Positions 51,794 to 60,508 of a DNA stretch of 64,000 bases are shown here, one piece after another (positions within the stretch are counted from its first letter, which is position 1; every line of letters begins with the position of its first letter). The DNA is from Helicobacteraceae bacterium (GTDB lineage Bacteria > Campylobacterota > Campylobacteria > Campylobacterales > Sulfurimonadaceae), in the NCBI GenBank assembly GCA_947498025.1, contig CANMJR010000011.1:1-64000 (forward strand), in the 5' to 3' direction. The notes under the pieces were generated by a model. It made no database searches. It was not told the origin of the DNA and saw only the letters and a program-made list of their open reading frames with translations. Both the position numbers and the translations under genes were made by a program.

Positions 51794-52495
51794 TTGGGAC
51801 TTTTTAGTGATATAAGAGAAGATTTTTCTAACGCTTACAAAAATGACCCTGCTCTAAACTCATGGGTTGATTTTATTTTTAACTATCCTGGGGTTTGGGC
51901 TGTAGCATGGTATAGAATTGCTCATAAATTTCATAATGCCAACTTTAAAAGAGTAGCAAGAATGATTATGGGTCTTAATCAAATTCTTACAAATATAGAT
52001 ATACATCCTGCAGCTATTATAGGAAGAAGAGTTTTTATTGATCATGGCACAGGTGTTGTTATCGGTGAAACAACCATTGTTGAAGAGGATGTGCTGATTT
52101 ATCAAGGAGTAACTCTTGGCGGAGTCTCTCTCAAACAGGGAAAACGACACCCTACAATTAAAAGGGGTGCAGTTATCGGTGCCGGAGCGAAAGTTCTTGG
52201 TAATATTATCATCGGCGAATATGCAAAAATCGGTGCGAATTCTGTTGTCGTAAAAGAGGTTCCAGACTGTTCAACCGCGATAGGAATTCCTGCACATGTT
52301 ATACCAAAAGGAAGATGCAAAGACCCGTTTATGCATAATATGCTTCCAGATATTAACAAAGAGATGTTTGAATATCTGCTCAAGAGAGTTGCTGTTTTAG
52401 AGCATATTTTGATGGAAGATAATAAAAATTTATTAGAGCAAGATTTACAGCTAGAAAACATTTACGAATCATTCATTAAAGCTATGAAAAATTAA
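51794..52495 (+). CDS. cysE: Serine O-acetyltransferase
   Basis: A 233-residue hexapeptide-repeat acetyltransferase with IDIHPAAIIGRRVFIDHGTGVVIGETTIVEEDV, YQGVTLGGVSLKQGKRHPTI and the hexapeptide coil GAVIGAGAKVLGNIIIGEYAKIGANSVVVKEVP. It makes O-acetylserine for cysteine synthesis. Translation likely starts at TTG (51794) after GAGGTG. Confidence 0.93.
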   Translation: MGLFSDIREDFSNAYKNDPALNSWVDFIFNYPGVWAVAWYRIAHKFHNANFKRVARMIMGLNQILTNIDIHPAAIIGRRVFIDHGTGVVIGETTIVEEDVLIYQGVTLGGVSLKQGKRHPTIKRGAVIGAGAKVLGNIIIGEYAKIGANSVVVKEVPDCSTAIGIPAHVIPKGRCKDPFMHNMLPDINKEMFEYLLKRVAVLEHILMEDNKNLLEQDLQLENIYESFIKAMKN

Positions 52496-52517
52496 TTATT
52501 TAGGCTTCCACTCAATT

Positions 52518-52622
52518 TTAAACGCAAAATAAGCAAAGCTTACTTTGCTACGCTAGCCACTATGGCACTAAAGTTTTTCTCATTCGAGAAAAAAATAGAT
52601 TTCTTGATTTACAAGAAATCTA
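52518..52622 (+). repeat. Intergenic repeat copy 2 (CTACGCTAGCC family) with hairpins
   Basis: The first part matches 19345-19394 (AACGCAAAAT ... CTACGCTAGCC ... CTATGGCACT). Within and after it lie AGCAAAG/CTTTGCT, TTTTTCTC/GAGAAAAA and GATTTCTTG/CAAGAAATC hairpins. It occupies the cysE-aspartate aminotransferase gap and may include the cysE terminator. Confidence 0.7.
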
Positions 52623-52671
52623 TTATATTATTTCAGTATAATGCCGAAAATTTTTCACCTAAAGGGTTTAC

Positions 52672-53841
52672 ATGCTAACAGACCGCATTAACACACTATC
52701 TGAATCAATAACAATCGCAATTAGTACGCTTGCTCAAGAGCTAAAAGCACAAGGGAAAGATATACTTAGCTTTTCTGCCGGTGAGCCGGATTTTGATACG
52801 CCACAGGTTATCAAAGATGCTGCAATCAAAGCGATTAACGAAGGTTTTACAAAATACACTGCCGTGGATGGAATTCCTACTCTCAAGGCTGCAATTGCAA
52901 ATAAGCTTAAAAGAGATAACGGTTTAACGTATTCTCCAAACCAAATCATCACAAATAATGGTGCAAAGCACTCACTTTTCAACCTATTCGCTGCAACTAT
53001 TCAAAAGGGTGATGAAGTTATTATTCCTGCTCCATATTGGGTTACCTATCCTGAACTGGTTTTATACTATGGCGGAACTGTAGTAGAGATACAGACGGAT
53101 GATGAAACGGCATTCAAAATTACACCTGATCAACTTAAAAATGCTCTTACGGCTAAAACAAAAATGCTGGTTTTAACTTCTCCATCCAATCCGACAGGTT
53201 CGGTTTACACAAAAGAAGAACTGACGGCTATCGGAAAAGTCCTTGAGGGAACAAATGTTATCGTTGCAAGTGATGAGATGTATGAAAAACTCATCTATGA
53301 GGGCGAATTTACATCAAGTGCTGCCGTGAGCGAAGACATGTACAAAAGAACGGTTACGATCAATGGTCTCAGCAAATCAGTTGCTATGACCGGATGGAGA
53401 TTTGGTTACATGGCAGCGCACAATACCGAACTTATCCAAGCGACTAAAAAACTGCAATCTCAAAGCACTTCAAATATCAACTCCATCACTCAAAAAGCTG
53501 CGATTGTAGGGCTTAACGGCGATGCGGATGCAGATATAGAAATGATGAGAAAAGCGTTTAAAGAGCGTCGTGATGAAGCTGTTAAACTCTTTAATGCGAT
53601 AGATGGTTTGAGTGTTGTAAAACCTGACGGTGCATTTTACTTGTTTGTAAATATCAAAGATGTAAGCAATGACTCTATGGAGTTCTGTAAAGATTTATTA
53701 GAAAAAACAGGCGTGGCAGTCATTCCAGGTGTTGGTTTTGGAAGCGAGGGTTACTTTAGATTCAGTTTTGCAACCGATATTGAGAGTATCCGTGCAGGTA
53801 TCAAGAGAATTGAAAGTTTTGTAAAAGAGTTAAAAGCGTAA
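52672..53841 (+). CDS. aspC: Aspartate aminotransferase, class I
   Basis: A 389-residue PLP enzyme with SFSAGEPDFDTPQVIK, the PLP-lysine region NGLSKSVAMTGWRFGYMA, SPSNPTGSVY and FSFATDIESIRAGI. It exchanges amino groups between aspartate and 2-oxoglutarate. The name aspB is used for the syntenic gene in Campylobacter. It has its own leader after the repeat region. Confidence 0.92.
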   Translation: MLTDRINTLSESITIAISTLAQELKAQGKDILSFSAGEPDFDTPQVIKDAAIKAINEGFTKYTAVDGIPTLKAAIANKLKRDNGLTYSPNQIITNNGAKHSLFNLFAATIQKGDEVIIPAPYWVTYPELVLYYGGTVVEIQTDDETAFKITPDQLKNALTAKTKMLVLTSPSNPTGSVYTKEELTAIGKVLEGTNVIVASDEMYEKLIYEGEFTSSAAVSEDMYKRTVTINGLSKSVAMTGWRFGYMAAHNTELIQATKKLQSQSTSNINSITQKAAIVGLNGDADADIEMMRKAFKERRDEAVKLFNAIDGLSVVKPDGAFYLFVNIKDVSNDSMEFCKDLLEKTGVAVIPGVGFGSEGYFRFSFATDIESIRAGIKRIESFVKELKA

Positions 53842-53874
53842 TCTACTTCAACAATGCGCTTTAAACACTGCAAA

Positions 53875-53953
53875 GAAGTACTCTTGGGGTGTGCCGCGGC
53901 ATGTGGAATTTTCACATGCGCTGTGAGCATCGCGAGGAAGTACTCTTGGGGTG
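53875..53953 (+). repeat. Short direct repeat after the aminotransferase gene
   Basis: GAAGTACTCTTGGGGTG occurs at 53875-53891 and 53937-53953, a period of 62 bases. Between them lies GGCATGTGGAATTTTCACATGC, a member of the CATGTGG palindrome family. Confidence 0.75.
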
Positions 53954-53965
53954 CCGACTTCGTAA

Positions 53966-54169
53966 TTATTTAAGAGCTTGTAAGGCCTCAATCACTTCAT
54001 CCAAATTCTCCATCGGAATATGAACTTTCCACTCAGGCTCATCTGCATTTCCAGCTAAAGAGATACCGATACTCGCCACTGAACCGCTCTTTTCACCATA
54101 CGGCTTATCCATTTTCATGATAGAAATAACACCTTTTTTTGTTCCGCTTAACTCAATAATCTTTGACAT
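53966..54169 (-). CDS. Conserved small protein, 67 residues
   Basis: A compact beta-rich small protein (MSKIIELSGTKKGVISIMKMDKPYGEKSGSVASIGISLAG...VHIPMENLDEVIEALQALK), unrecognised as to family. A ribosome site (AGGAAA) precedes the ATG. It lies 17 bases after the second lpxD on the same strand and is probably in that operon. Confidence 0.6.
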   Translation of the reverse strand: MSKIIELSGTKKGVISIMKMDKPYGEKSGSVASIGISLAGNADEPEWKVHIPMENLDEVIEALQALK

Positions 54170-54186
54170 CTAATTTCCTTTTTATT

Positions 54187-55137
54187 TTATTGCATCAGTC
54201 TAGCTATTTTCGCCTGAAGTTTGAGCCATATTTTATGTTCCATCAAAGGAAAGCCCGAAAATGTTAAGCCGCTCTCTTTGATGCTTTTTGTTACTCCGCT
54301 TCGTGCTGCCATCGTTGTAAATGGAGCGATGGAGAGATGCCCCGCTACAGCACTCTGCCCGCCCATAACAACATTTCTACCCATAGTGGTTGAGCCTGAT
54401 ATTCCGGCTTGAGCAACAATAACGCTATATTCGCCTATAATACAGTTATGCCCAATTTGCACAAGATTATCAATATGAACACCTTTTTTAATGAGTGTTG
54501 TAGTGAACGCAGCTCTATCTATCGTAGTAGAGCTTCCGATTTCAACATCATCTTCAATGACAACATTCCCGTTTTGATAAATTTTTTTGTGTTCACCCAT
54601 CTTGCTTGTTGCGAACCCAAAACCATCGCCTCCGATGGTTGCGTTTGCATGAATAATGCAATTTGCTCCGATTTTGCAATCTCTGTAAACGGTAACACTC
54701 GGGTAAATAATTGTGTTATCTCCGATTACAGAATTTGTGCCGATATAAACATGTGCCAAAATTATGCAGTTTTTGCCGATGATGGCACCATTTGCTATCT
54801 CAGCTTTGGGTGAGATTTTGCTCCCCTCGCCTATCTTGGCAGAGGCAAGTGTTTCATCCTCTATACTTGGCGCGAAATATTTTGTGAGTGTTGCCACCTG
54901 CCAATATACAGAATCAACAACAAGTGCTGAACATCCATTTGGAACAAACTCTTTTGTTTTTGCATCTACTATAATAGCACCGGCATTTGTATCTTGAATC
55001 TCCTTTATGTATTTGGAGTTTGACACAAAAGAGAGTTCAGATTTCGAAGCATCTTGAAGTGTGTTCATTCCACTCACCTCAAAATTTTCACCAATGAGTT
55101 CCGCTCCTATTATGAGAGCTATCTCTTTTAAATCCAT
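54187..55137 (-). CDS. lpxD: UDP-3-O-acylglucosamine N-acyltransferase, second tandem copy
   Basis: A 316-residue LpxD with the N-terminal uridine-binding domain and the left-handed beta-helix of hexapeptide repeats (GEGSKISPKAEIANGAIIGKN...). The catalytic His is in VQIGHNCIIGEYSVI. It adds the N-linked 3-hydroxyacyl chain in lipid A synthesis. It follows a near-identical-length paralogue by 10 bases. Both copies keep the active-site His and the IYQNGNV(V/I)IEDDVE(I/V)G block, so both may work, perhaps with different chain lengths. Confidence 0.92.
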   Translation of the reverse strand: MDLKEIALIIGAELIGENFEVSGMNTLQDASKSELSFVSNSKYIKEIQDTNAGAIIVDAKTKEFVPNGCSALVVDSVYWQVATLTKYFAPSIEDETLASAKIGEGSKISPKAEIANGAIIGKNCIILAHVYIGTNSVIGDNTIIYPSVTVYRDCKIGANCIIHANATIGGDGFGFATSKMGEHKKIYQNGNVVIEDDVEIGSSTTIDRAAFTTTLIKKGVHIDNLVQIGHNCIIGEYSVIVAQAGISGSTTMGRNVVMGGQSAVAGHLSIAPFTTMAARSGVTKSIKESGLTFSGFPLMEHKIWLKLQAKIARLMQ

Positions 55138-55147
55138 AGTAAAATCC

Positions 55148-56098
55148 TTAAGAATTTAATTTTGCTATTTTACTCTGTAAGCGTCTCCACTCACGGTGCT
55201 CCATGAGAGGGTAACCGCTATAAGTTCCGCCACTCTCTTTGATACTTTTTGTCACTCCGCTTCTTGCAGTAAAGGTAGAAAAAGGAGCAATCTCTAAATG
55301 GTCAGAAAATGCACTCTGCCCGCTCACTACACAGTTACGACCTAGCTTTGTAGAACCGCCGACACCTGTTTGCGCAACAAAAATTGAGTGCTCCCCGATT
55401 TCACAATTATGTGCAATATGGATAAAATTGTCAAGTTTTGAACCTCTTTTAATAAGAGTAGAGTTAAAAACTGCTCTATCAATCGCACAGTTTGCACCAA
55501 CCTCTACATCATCTTCGATTATAACATTTCCGTTTTGGTATATCTTCACATGCTCACCTGTGGCAGTATGTGAAAAGCCAAATCCATCCGCACCGATAAT
55601 TGTTCCTGCATGAATAATACAATTCGCTCCGATAACACAATCACGGTAAATTGTAACATTTGGATAGATGATAGTGTTCTCTTTTATGATCACATTTGAA
55701 CCGATGTAAGAGCCTGCCATGACGATTACATTTGAGCCGATTCTTGCACCATTCTCTAACTTCGCCATGCTATCGATGTAACACTCCTCTCCAACTTCGG
55801 CTTGTGGAGATTTAAAATCTATTGGCTTGGGTGCAAAAAGTTTTGTAGCGTGTGCCATAGAGAGTGAAACATTTTCACAGACAATATAGGATGCGTTTTT
55901 TGGCAAATACTCCACTAAATCTTGAGTAATTAAAAAAGCTTTCGAGCCTGAGGAAGATAAACCTGAAGAGTATTTTTTGCCGACTGCAAAAGTGAGTTCG
56001 CCTTGGGATGCAAGAGCCAACTCATTCATGGAACTCAGCTCCAAATCATCACCTGTTAAATCGTAGCCTAGGTGATGCGCAACTTTACTAAAAAGCAT
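55148..56098 (-). CDS. lpxD: UDP-3-O-acylglucosamine N-acyltransferase, first tandem copy
   Basis: A 316-residue LpxD paralogue: [57 protein letters not shown] and catalytic His in [13 protein letters not shown]. It starts 3 bases after the ilvH stop, the position of the single lpxD in Campylobacter. It is therefore more likely the original copy, and the downstream gene the duplicate. Confidence 0.92.
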   Translation of the reverse strand: MLFSKVAHHLGYDLTGDDLELSSMNELALASQGELTFAVGKKYSSGLSSSGSKAFLITQDLVEYLPKNASYIVCENVSLSMAHATKLFAPKPIDFKSPQAEVGEECYIDSMAKLENGARIGSNVIVMAGSYIGSNVIIKENTIIYPNVTIYRDCVIGANCIIHAGTIIGADGFGFSHTATGEHVKIYQNGNVIIEDDVEVGANCAIDRAVFNSTLIKRGSKLDNFIHIAHNCEIGEHSIFVAQTGVGGSTKLGRNCVVSGQSAFSDHLEIAPFSTFTARSGVTKSIKESGGTYSGYPLMEHREWRRLQSKIAKLNS

Positions 56099-56101
56099 AA
56101 A

Positions 56102-56581
56102 TTATCGCTCTAGTGCAACAGCACCGCTTCGAACTATCTCTTTAGGGTTATATTTTTTGATAACTCTTAAAAAATTTTCTATTCTCACCGGCTCATCTGC
56201 AACCATTGCTATAATTACATTTTCGCCTACATTTACAATTTTGCCGTTATAAGCTGCACAAAGTGTGCTTATATCGCTCAGGTTTTCAGAGAGTGGAAAT
56301 TTTATCAAAGCCATCTCCTTCTCAACTAAATCCGCATGTTCATAAACCCTAAGAACGGGTATAAGTTTATGAAGCTGCTTTGTAATTTGTTCGATTACTC
56401 TCACTGAACCTGAAGTTACAATTGTAAGTCTTGAGTATCTGCTCTCAGGAATTGGGGCAACCGTTAAAGATGTGATGTTATATCCACGGCCGGAAAAAAG
56501 GTCGGTAATACGAGACAAAACACTTGCTTCATTGACAACAATAACTGAAATTACTCTTCTTTCGCTATTTTCAGCTATCAT
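56102..56581 (-). CDS. ilvH: Acetolactate synthase small subunit
   Basis: A 159-residue regulatory subunit with an N-terminal ACT domain (RVISVIVVNEASVLSRITDLFSGRGYNITSLTVAPIPESRYSRLTIV) and the usual ILRVYEHADLVEKEMALIK second domain. It stabilises the large subunit and gives valine feedback. It overlaps the ilvB stop by 4 bases. Confidence 0.94.
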   Translation of the reverse strand: MIAENSERRVISVIVVNEASVLSRITDLFSGRGYNITSLTVAPIPESRYSRLTIVTSGSVRVIEQITKQLHKLIPVLRVYEHADLVEKEMALIKFPLSENLSDISTLCAAYNGKIVNVGENVIIAMVADEPVRIENFLRVIKKYNPKEIVRSGAVALER

Positions 56582-58275
56582 TTTTTCTCCTTTTTCTCTA
56601 GTAACATCATATTAAAGAGTGAACCGCCTGATGGTACCATCGGCATAACATTCTCAAATCTCTCAACTAGCACCTCAATAAATGCAACAACATTCTTCTC
56701 AACCGCATCTTTGAGAGCTGCATCGAACTCTTCTTTTGTATGAACTCTGTAACCGATTCCGCCAAAGGCTTCTGCGAGTTTTACAAAGTCGGGCTGAACG
56801 CTCAAATCTGTTTCACTGTGTCGTTTGTCATAAAAAAGTGTCTGCCACTGACGCACCATTCCCAAAAAGTTGTTGTTGAGAATAATGTTAATTACGGGGA
56901 GCTTCTGTTCAACCGCCGTCATCAACTCTTGACAATTCATAAGAATAGAACCGTCACCTGTAAAGTTTATACTTATTTTTTCAGGAGTCGCCGCCTTTAC
57001 ACCAATAGCCGCCGGAAAACCGAAGCCCATTGTTCCAAGTCCACCGGAGCTTATCCACTGACGCGGTCTTGTAAATGGATAAAACTGCGCAGCCCACATC
57101 TGGTGCTGACCAACATCCGTAGAGATATTTGCACTATCGCCGAGCAACTCCCCTACCCGTTGTATAACCCACTGAGGTTTCAATCTATCGCTATCTTCAT
57201 GAAATGTTAACGGGTGCAACTCATCGAAGTTTTTTATGTTGCTTCTCCACGATTTATACTTATCTGCATCAATCATTTCAGAGAGTCCCAACATTTCTAG
57301 CACAACATTTTTAATATCGCCGACAATCGGGAAATCTGCATTTACAAGTTTAGAGATACTTGCAGGGTCGATATCCACATGGATAACACCGGCATTTTTT
57401 GCAAATTCTGATAATTTTCCTGTTACTCTGTCATCAAATCTTGCACCCAAACCGATAACCAAATCTGTCTCACTCATAGCCATATTTGCGGCGTAAGAAC
57501 CATGCATGCCCAGCATAGAGATAAGAAGTTCATCATCATGAGAGAGCGTGCCTCTCGCCATAAAAGTCTCAACCGCAGGAATTCCGGTTTTGTGAACCAA
57601 CTCTCTTACTTCGTATGCAGCGTTTGAATTAATAATACCGCCGCCAAGGTAAAAAAGAGGTCTTCTTGCTTTTGCTATGGCTTCCATTGCTTTTTTTATC
57701 TGACGCGTGTTGCCTTTTACATTTGGCTTGTAAGTTTCTAAGTTTATCTCAATATCGTAATTAAACTCTTCTATTTGAGCTGTAACATCTTTTGGAATAT
57801 CGACATGGACAGGACCGGGACGACCTGAAGCTGCTATATAAAAAGCCTCTTTTAAAACGCGTGGCAAATCTTTTGCATCCGTTACAAGGTAGTTATGTTT
57901 TGTACATGAACGGCTGATTCCGACTGCATCAATCTCTTGAAATGCGTCCGTGCCGATAAGGCTCATCGGAACCTGTCCGCTAATTACAACCAATGGGATA
58001 GAGTCCATGTAGGCATCTGCTAAACCCGTCACTGCATTTGTAAAACCCGGTCCACTTGTAATAAGTGCAACACCAACCTTACCGCTCGCCTTAGCATAAC
58101 CCTCGGCTGCATGGACAGAAGCCTGCTCGTGACGATTTAAAATATGGTGAAATTTATTTTGTTTGTATATTTCATCATATACATTCATAATTGCCCCGCC
58201 AGGGTAACCGAATATTGTGTCAACACCCTCGGCAATTAAAGCTTCTATGACCATCTGTGCACCACTAATTTGCAT
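56578..58275 (-). CDS. ilvB: Acetolactate synthase large subunit
   Basis: A 565-residue thiamine-diphosphate enzyme: GVDTIFGYPGGAIMNVYDEIY, the ThDP glutamate in ILNRHEQASVHAAEGYA, and the ThDP/Mg motif FTGDGSILMNCQEL...NNNFLGMVRQWQ. It condenses pyruvate to acetolactate in branched-chain amino-acid synthesis. It is the first gene of ilvB-ilvH-lpxD-lpxD. C. jejuni naming uses ilvI. Confidence 0.94.
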   Translation of the reverse strand: MQISGAQMVIEALIAEGVDTIFGYPGGAIMNVYDEIYKQNKFHHILNRHEQASVHAAEGYAKASGKVGVALITSGPGFTNAVTGLADAYMDSIPLVVISGQVPMSLIGTDAFQEIDAVGISRSCTKHNYLVTDAKDLPRVLKEAFYIAASGRPGPVHVDIPKDVTAQIEEFNYDIEINLETYKPNVKGNTRQIKKAMEAIAKARRPLFYLGGGIINSNAAYEVRELVHKTGIPAVETFMARGTLSHDDELLISMLGMHGSYAANMAMSETDLVIGLGARFDDRVTGKLSEFAKNAGVIHVDIDPASISKLVNADFPIVGDIKNVVLEMLGLSEMIDADKYKSWRSNIKNFDELHPLTFHEDSDRLKPQWVIQRVGELLGDSANISTDVGQHQMWAAQFYPFTRPRQWISSGGLGTMGFGFPAAIGVKAATPEKISINFTGDGSILMNCQELMTAVEQKLPVINIILNNNFLGMVRQWQTLFYDKRHSETDLSVQPDFVKLAEAFGGIGYRVHTKEEFDAALKDAVEKNVVAFIEVLVERFENVMPMVPSGGSLFNMMLLEKKEKK

Positions 58276-58377
58276 GAAAAGTCTCCTTTAATTATTTATA
58301 ATTTTAAAAATTCGCTAATTGTAGGCAAATAGAGCTATATTTGAGGTTAAAACAAGATGTAATTCAGAAGTTAAAAA

Positions 58378-60504
58378 CTAATCTAAGATAGAATCTACTA
58401 CCATGGATGGTCTCCACATGCTCAGAGAACCTTTTGTTAATAACTCAAGATTTAATTTTGAATCTTTATATTGCTTTATAAATATCTCAAAGAAACTTAA
58501 AATCTGGTCTTGTAACCCAAAGTTTAGTACATAATTTTTTATCCCATTTTCAATCGTAAATTTATCTCTTTTCTGATGAACTGCTTGTTCAAGTTGAACC
58601 ATATAGCACCAGCCAAAAATAGTTCCTAAAGACATATACTTTGAACTTATTGCCATATATTTTTCTAATGCTTTACGAACACCCTGCACATCGCCCTCTA
58701 CTGAGCAAGATTCTGCTATAGACAAATCATTATTCCACTGCTTTTGGAGTATTCTCCCATCTTCGGTATTTTGCAAATTTTCCGAATTTGCCAATAGATT
58801 GTATGCCACTGCTATGTCCTTTTCTTTTACAGCTTTAAAGAACTTTTGTCTAATATCAATATCAACCATTAACTCTTTTACCTCTTGCGTAAAATCACTA
58901 AAATCAGCCAAAATTCTTAATATTTTTATGGCGGCATGTGTATCGCCGTTATGAATCAGTGTTTGTGCTTTCATGTAGAGACTGTCTCCATAATTCATAA
59001 GCATCTCATACTCCGGAAACTCTTTTAAAAATGAATTTTGCTTAATCAGTTCAAAGGCAATTTTGAAATTCTTTTGACCGATAGCAACACGAAACCTTTT
59101 ATACACTTCACCCTGAGTAAAAAGGTCCTGCATGACTCTTGTTTTATCGCTAATACCTCTATATGGAGCTAATATTTCACGAGCCTTATCCATTCCTTTT
59201 GGATCAAGTGAATACTTCTCTGCTAATATAAAAGCCTTCTTCCATCTCTCTTCCATAGCTTTATATATTTTTGATTCTTTATACATGGGATGTGCGTTTG
59301 CCAAGCTATAGGCTAAAACTATTTTGTCTTGACCTGCGAGCAAAGCAAATTTATCAAACTCTTTATACTCCAACATAACATTTTGCATGATTTTATTTTT
59401 TACAGGAACATTTTTAAAGTGTGAAAAAAGTGAAATAGCTGTTTTTTTATCTCCATTTTGAAGACATAAAGTAGCTTTTTCTAAAGTTCTGTCCCATAGA
59501 TTTGATACTAAATAATATACTTTAGTGTATGCCAAGAGCGGATTTTCATCAACATACCTTTGTATAGAGCTGTATTCTTTGTTTTGAAGCAGTGTTTTTA
59601 TATGGTGCTCACCTTCAAATATATCATAAAAGAATATATCGCCATTATCTGAAGCAACTATAAGGTGTTGTAAGGTTTCATCAAATTCAAGAGCGGTAAT
59701 AGCCGAATCAATCTTTACATATTTTTTAGAGAGTTGTTGATAATTTTCTAATTCGTAAATTAAAATGTATCCGAGAGAGGTTCCTAAAAAAAGAAATTTA
59801 TCATCCCCTCCTACTACCATTTGCGTAACATCATCATGTACGCCGCTCAGTCTTGTAATAATTTTTCCGCTGTAGATATTCCATATGATTGCAACATTTC
59901 TTTTGTCTATACTGACAAGTCTGTTTTTACTTAAAAATTTCATCTTCATAACAGGTGCGGAGTGCGCTTTTAGTCTATGCTTGGGGGTCATTGTTGCTAA
60001 GTTAAAAAGTGAAATATTTTTATCGTAGCCGGCTGTTGCTATCCAGTTTCCATTTGAGCTGAATGCAATATCATTTACGGCATCTGAATGAACGGGCATG
60101 GTGAATGCCAATCTACCGCTTTTGATATCCGTTGCAAATGTTTTGCCATCCTCGCCGCATGAGTACATATATTTATTAAGAGCATCAATGCCTGTACAAG
60201 AACTGAGGCCTATATGTCTGTCCATAACTGCAACAGTTTTTTTTGTTTTTGCGTTGTAGAGTTTAGTTTGGCGACGATCTTCACTGAGTGATGAGAAATA
60301 TCCACCGTCACTGCTAAATGCAACAACACTGTTTTTGTATCTTAAATGGTTGATATTCGCCTTAAAACCGCCAATAACTTCCAATGTTTCTTTATTTAAA
60401 AATCTGATTGTTGTTGTTGCATCAACGACCAATAGAGTGTCATCATCTAAAATTTTTATTAAAATGACAGGCTTGTTAAATTTTTTTTCTCTATTGGTCT
60501 TCAT
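58378..60504 (-). CDS. WD40-type beta-propeller plus helical-repeat protein
   Basis: A 708-residue protein without signal peptide. Residues about 10-310 are WD40-like repeats (DAVNDIAFSSNGNWIATAGYDKNISLFNLATMTPKHRLKAHSAPVMKMKF, ALEFDETLQHLIVASDNGDIFFYDIFEG), forming a probable seven-bladed propeller. Residues about 330-700 are helical pairs (KAFILAEKYSLDPKGMDKAREIL, KFFKAVKEKDIAVAYNLLA). A propeller followed by an alpha-solenoid is an architecture better known in eukaryotic coat proteins; here it more likely makes a scaffold or adaptor. It starts 4 bases after the ilvA stop. Function unknown. Confidence 0.8.
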   Translation of the reverse strand: MKTNREKKFNKPVILIKILDDDTLLVVDATTTIRFLNKETLEVIGGFKANINHLRYKNSVVAFSSDGGYFSSLSEDRRQTKLYNAKTKKTVAVMDRHIGLSSCTGIDALNKYMYSCGEDGKTFATDIKSGRLAFTMPVHSDAVNDIAFSSNGNWIATAGYDKNISLFNLATMTPKHRLKAHSAPVMKMKFLSKNRLVSIDKRNVAIIWNIYSGKIITRLSGVHDDVTQMVVGGDDKFLFLGTSLGYILIYELENYQQLSKKYVKIDSAITALEFDETLQHLIVASDNGDIFFYDIFEGEHHIKTLLQNKEYSSIQRYVDENPLLAYTKVYYLVSNLWDRTLEKATLCLQNGDKKTAISLFSHFKNVPVKNKIMQNVMLEYKEFDKFALLAGQDKIVLAYSLANAHPMYKESKIYKAMEERWKKAFILAEKYSLDPKGMDKAREILAPYRGISDKTRVMQDLFTQGEVYKRFRVAIGQKNFKIAFELIKQNSFLKEFPEYEMLMNYGDSLYMKAQTLIHNGDTHAAIKILRILADFSDFTQEVKELMVDIDIRQKFFKAVKEKDIAVAYNLLANSENLQNTEDGRILQKQWNNDLSIAESCSVEGDVQGVRKALEKYMAISSKYMSLGTIFGWCYMVQLEQAVHQKRDKFTIENGIKNYVLNFGLQDQILSFFEIFIKQYKDSKLNLELLTKGSLSMWRPSMVVDSILD

Positions 60505-60508
60505 AGGG

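Noticed and set aside
53875-53953. CRISPR array from the 17-base direct repeat
   Set aside because: There are only two copies with one 45-base interval, no further units and no cas genes.
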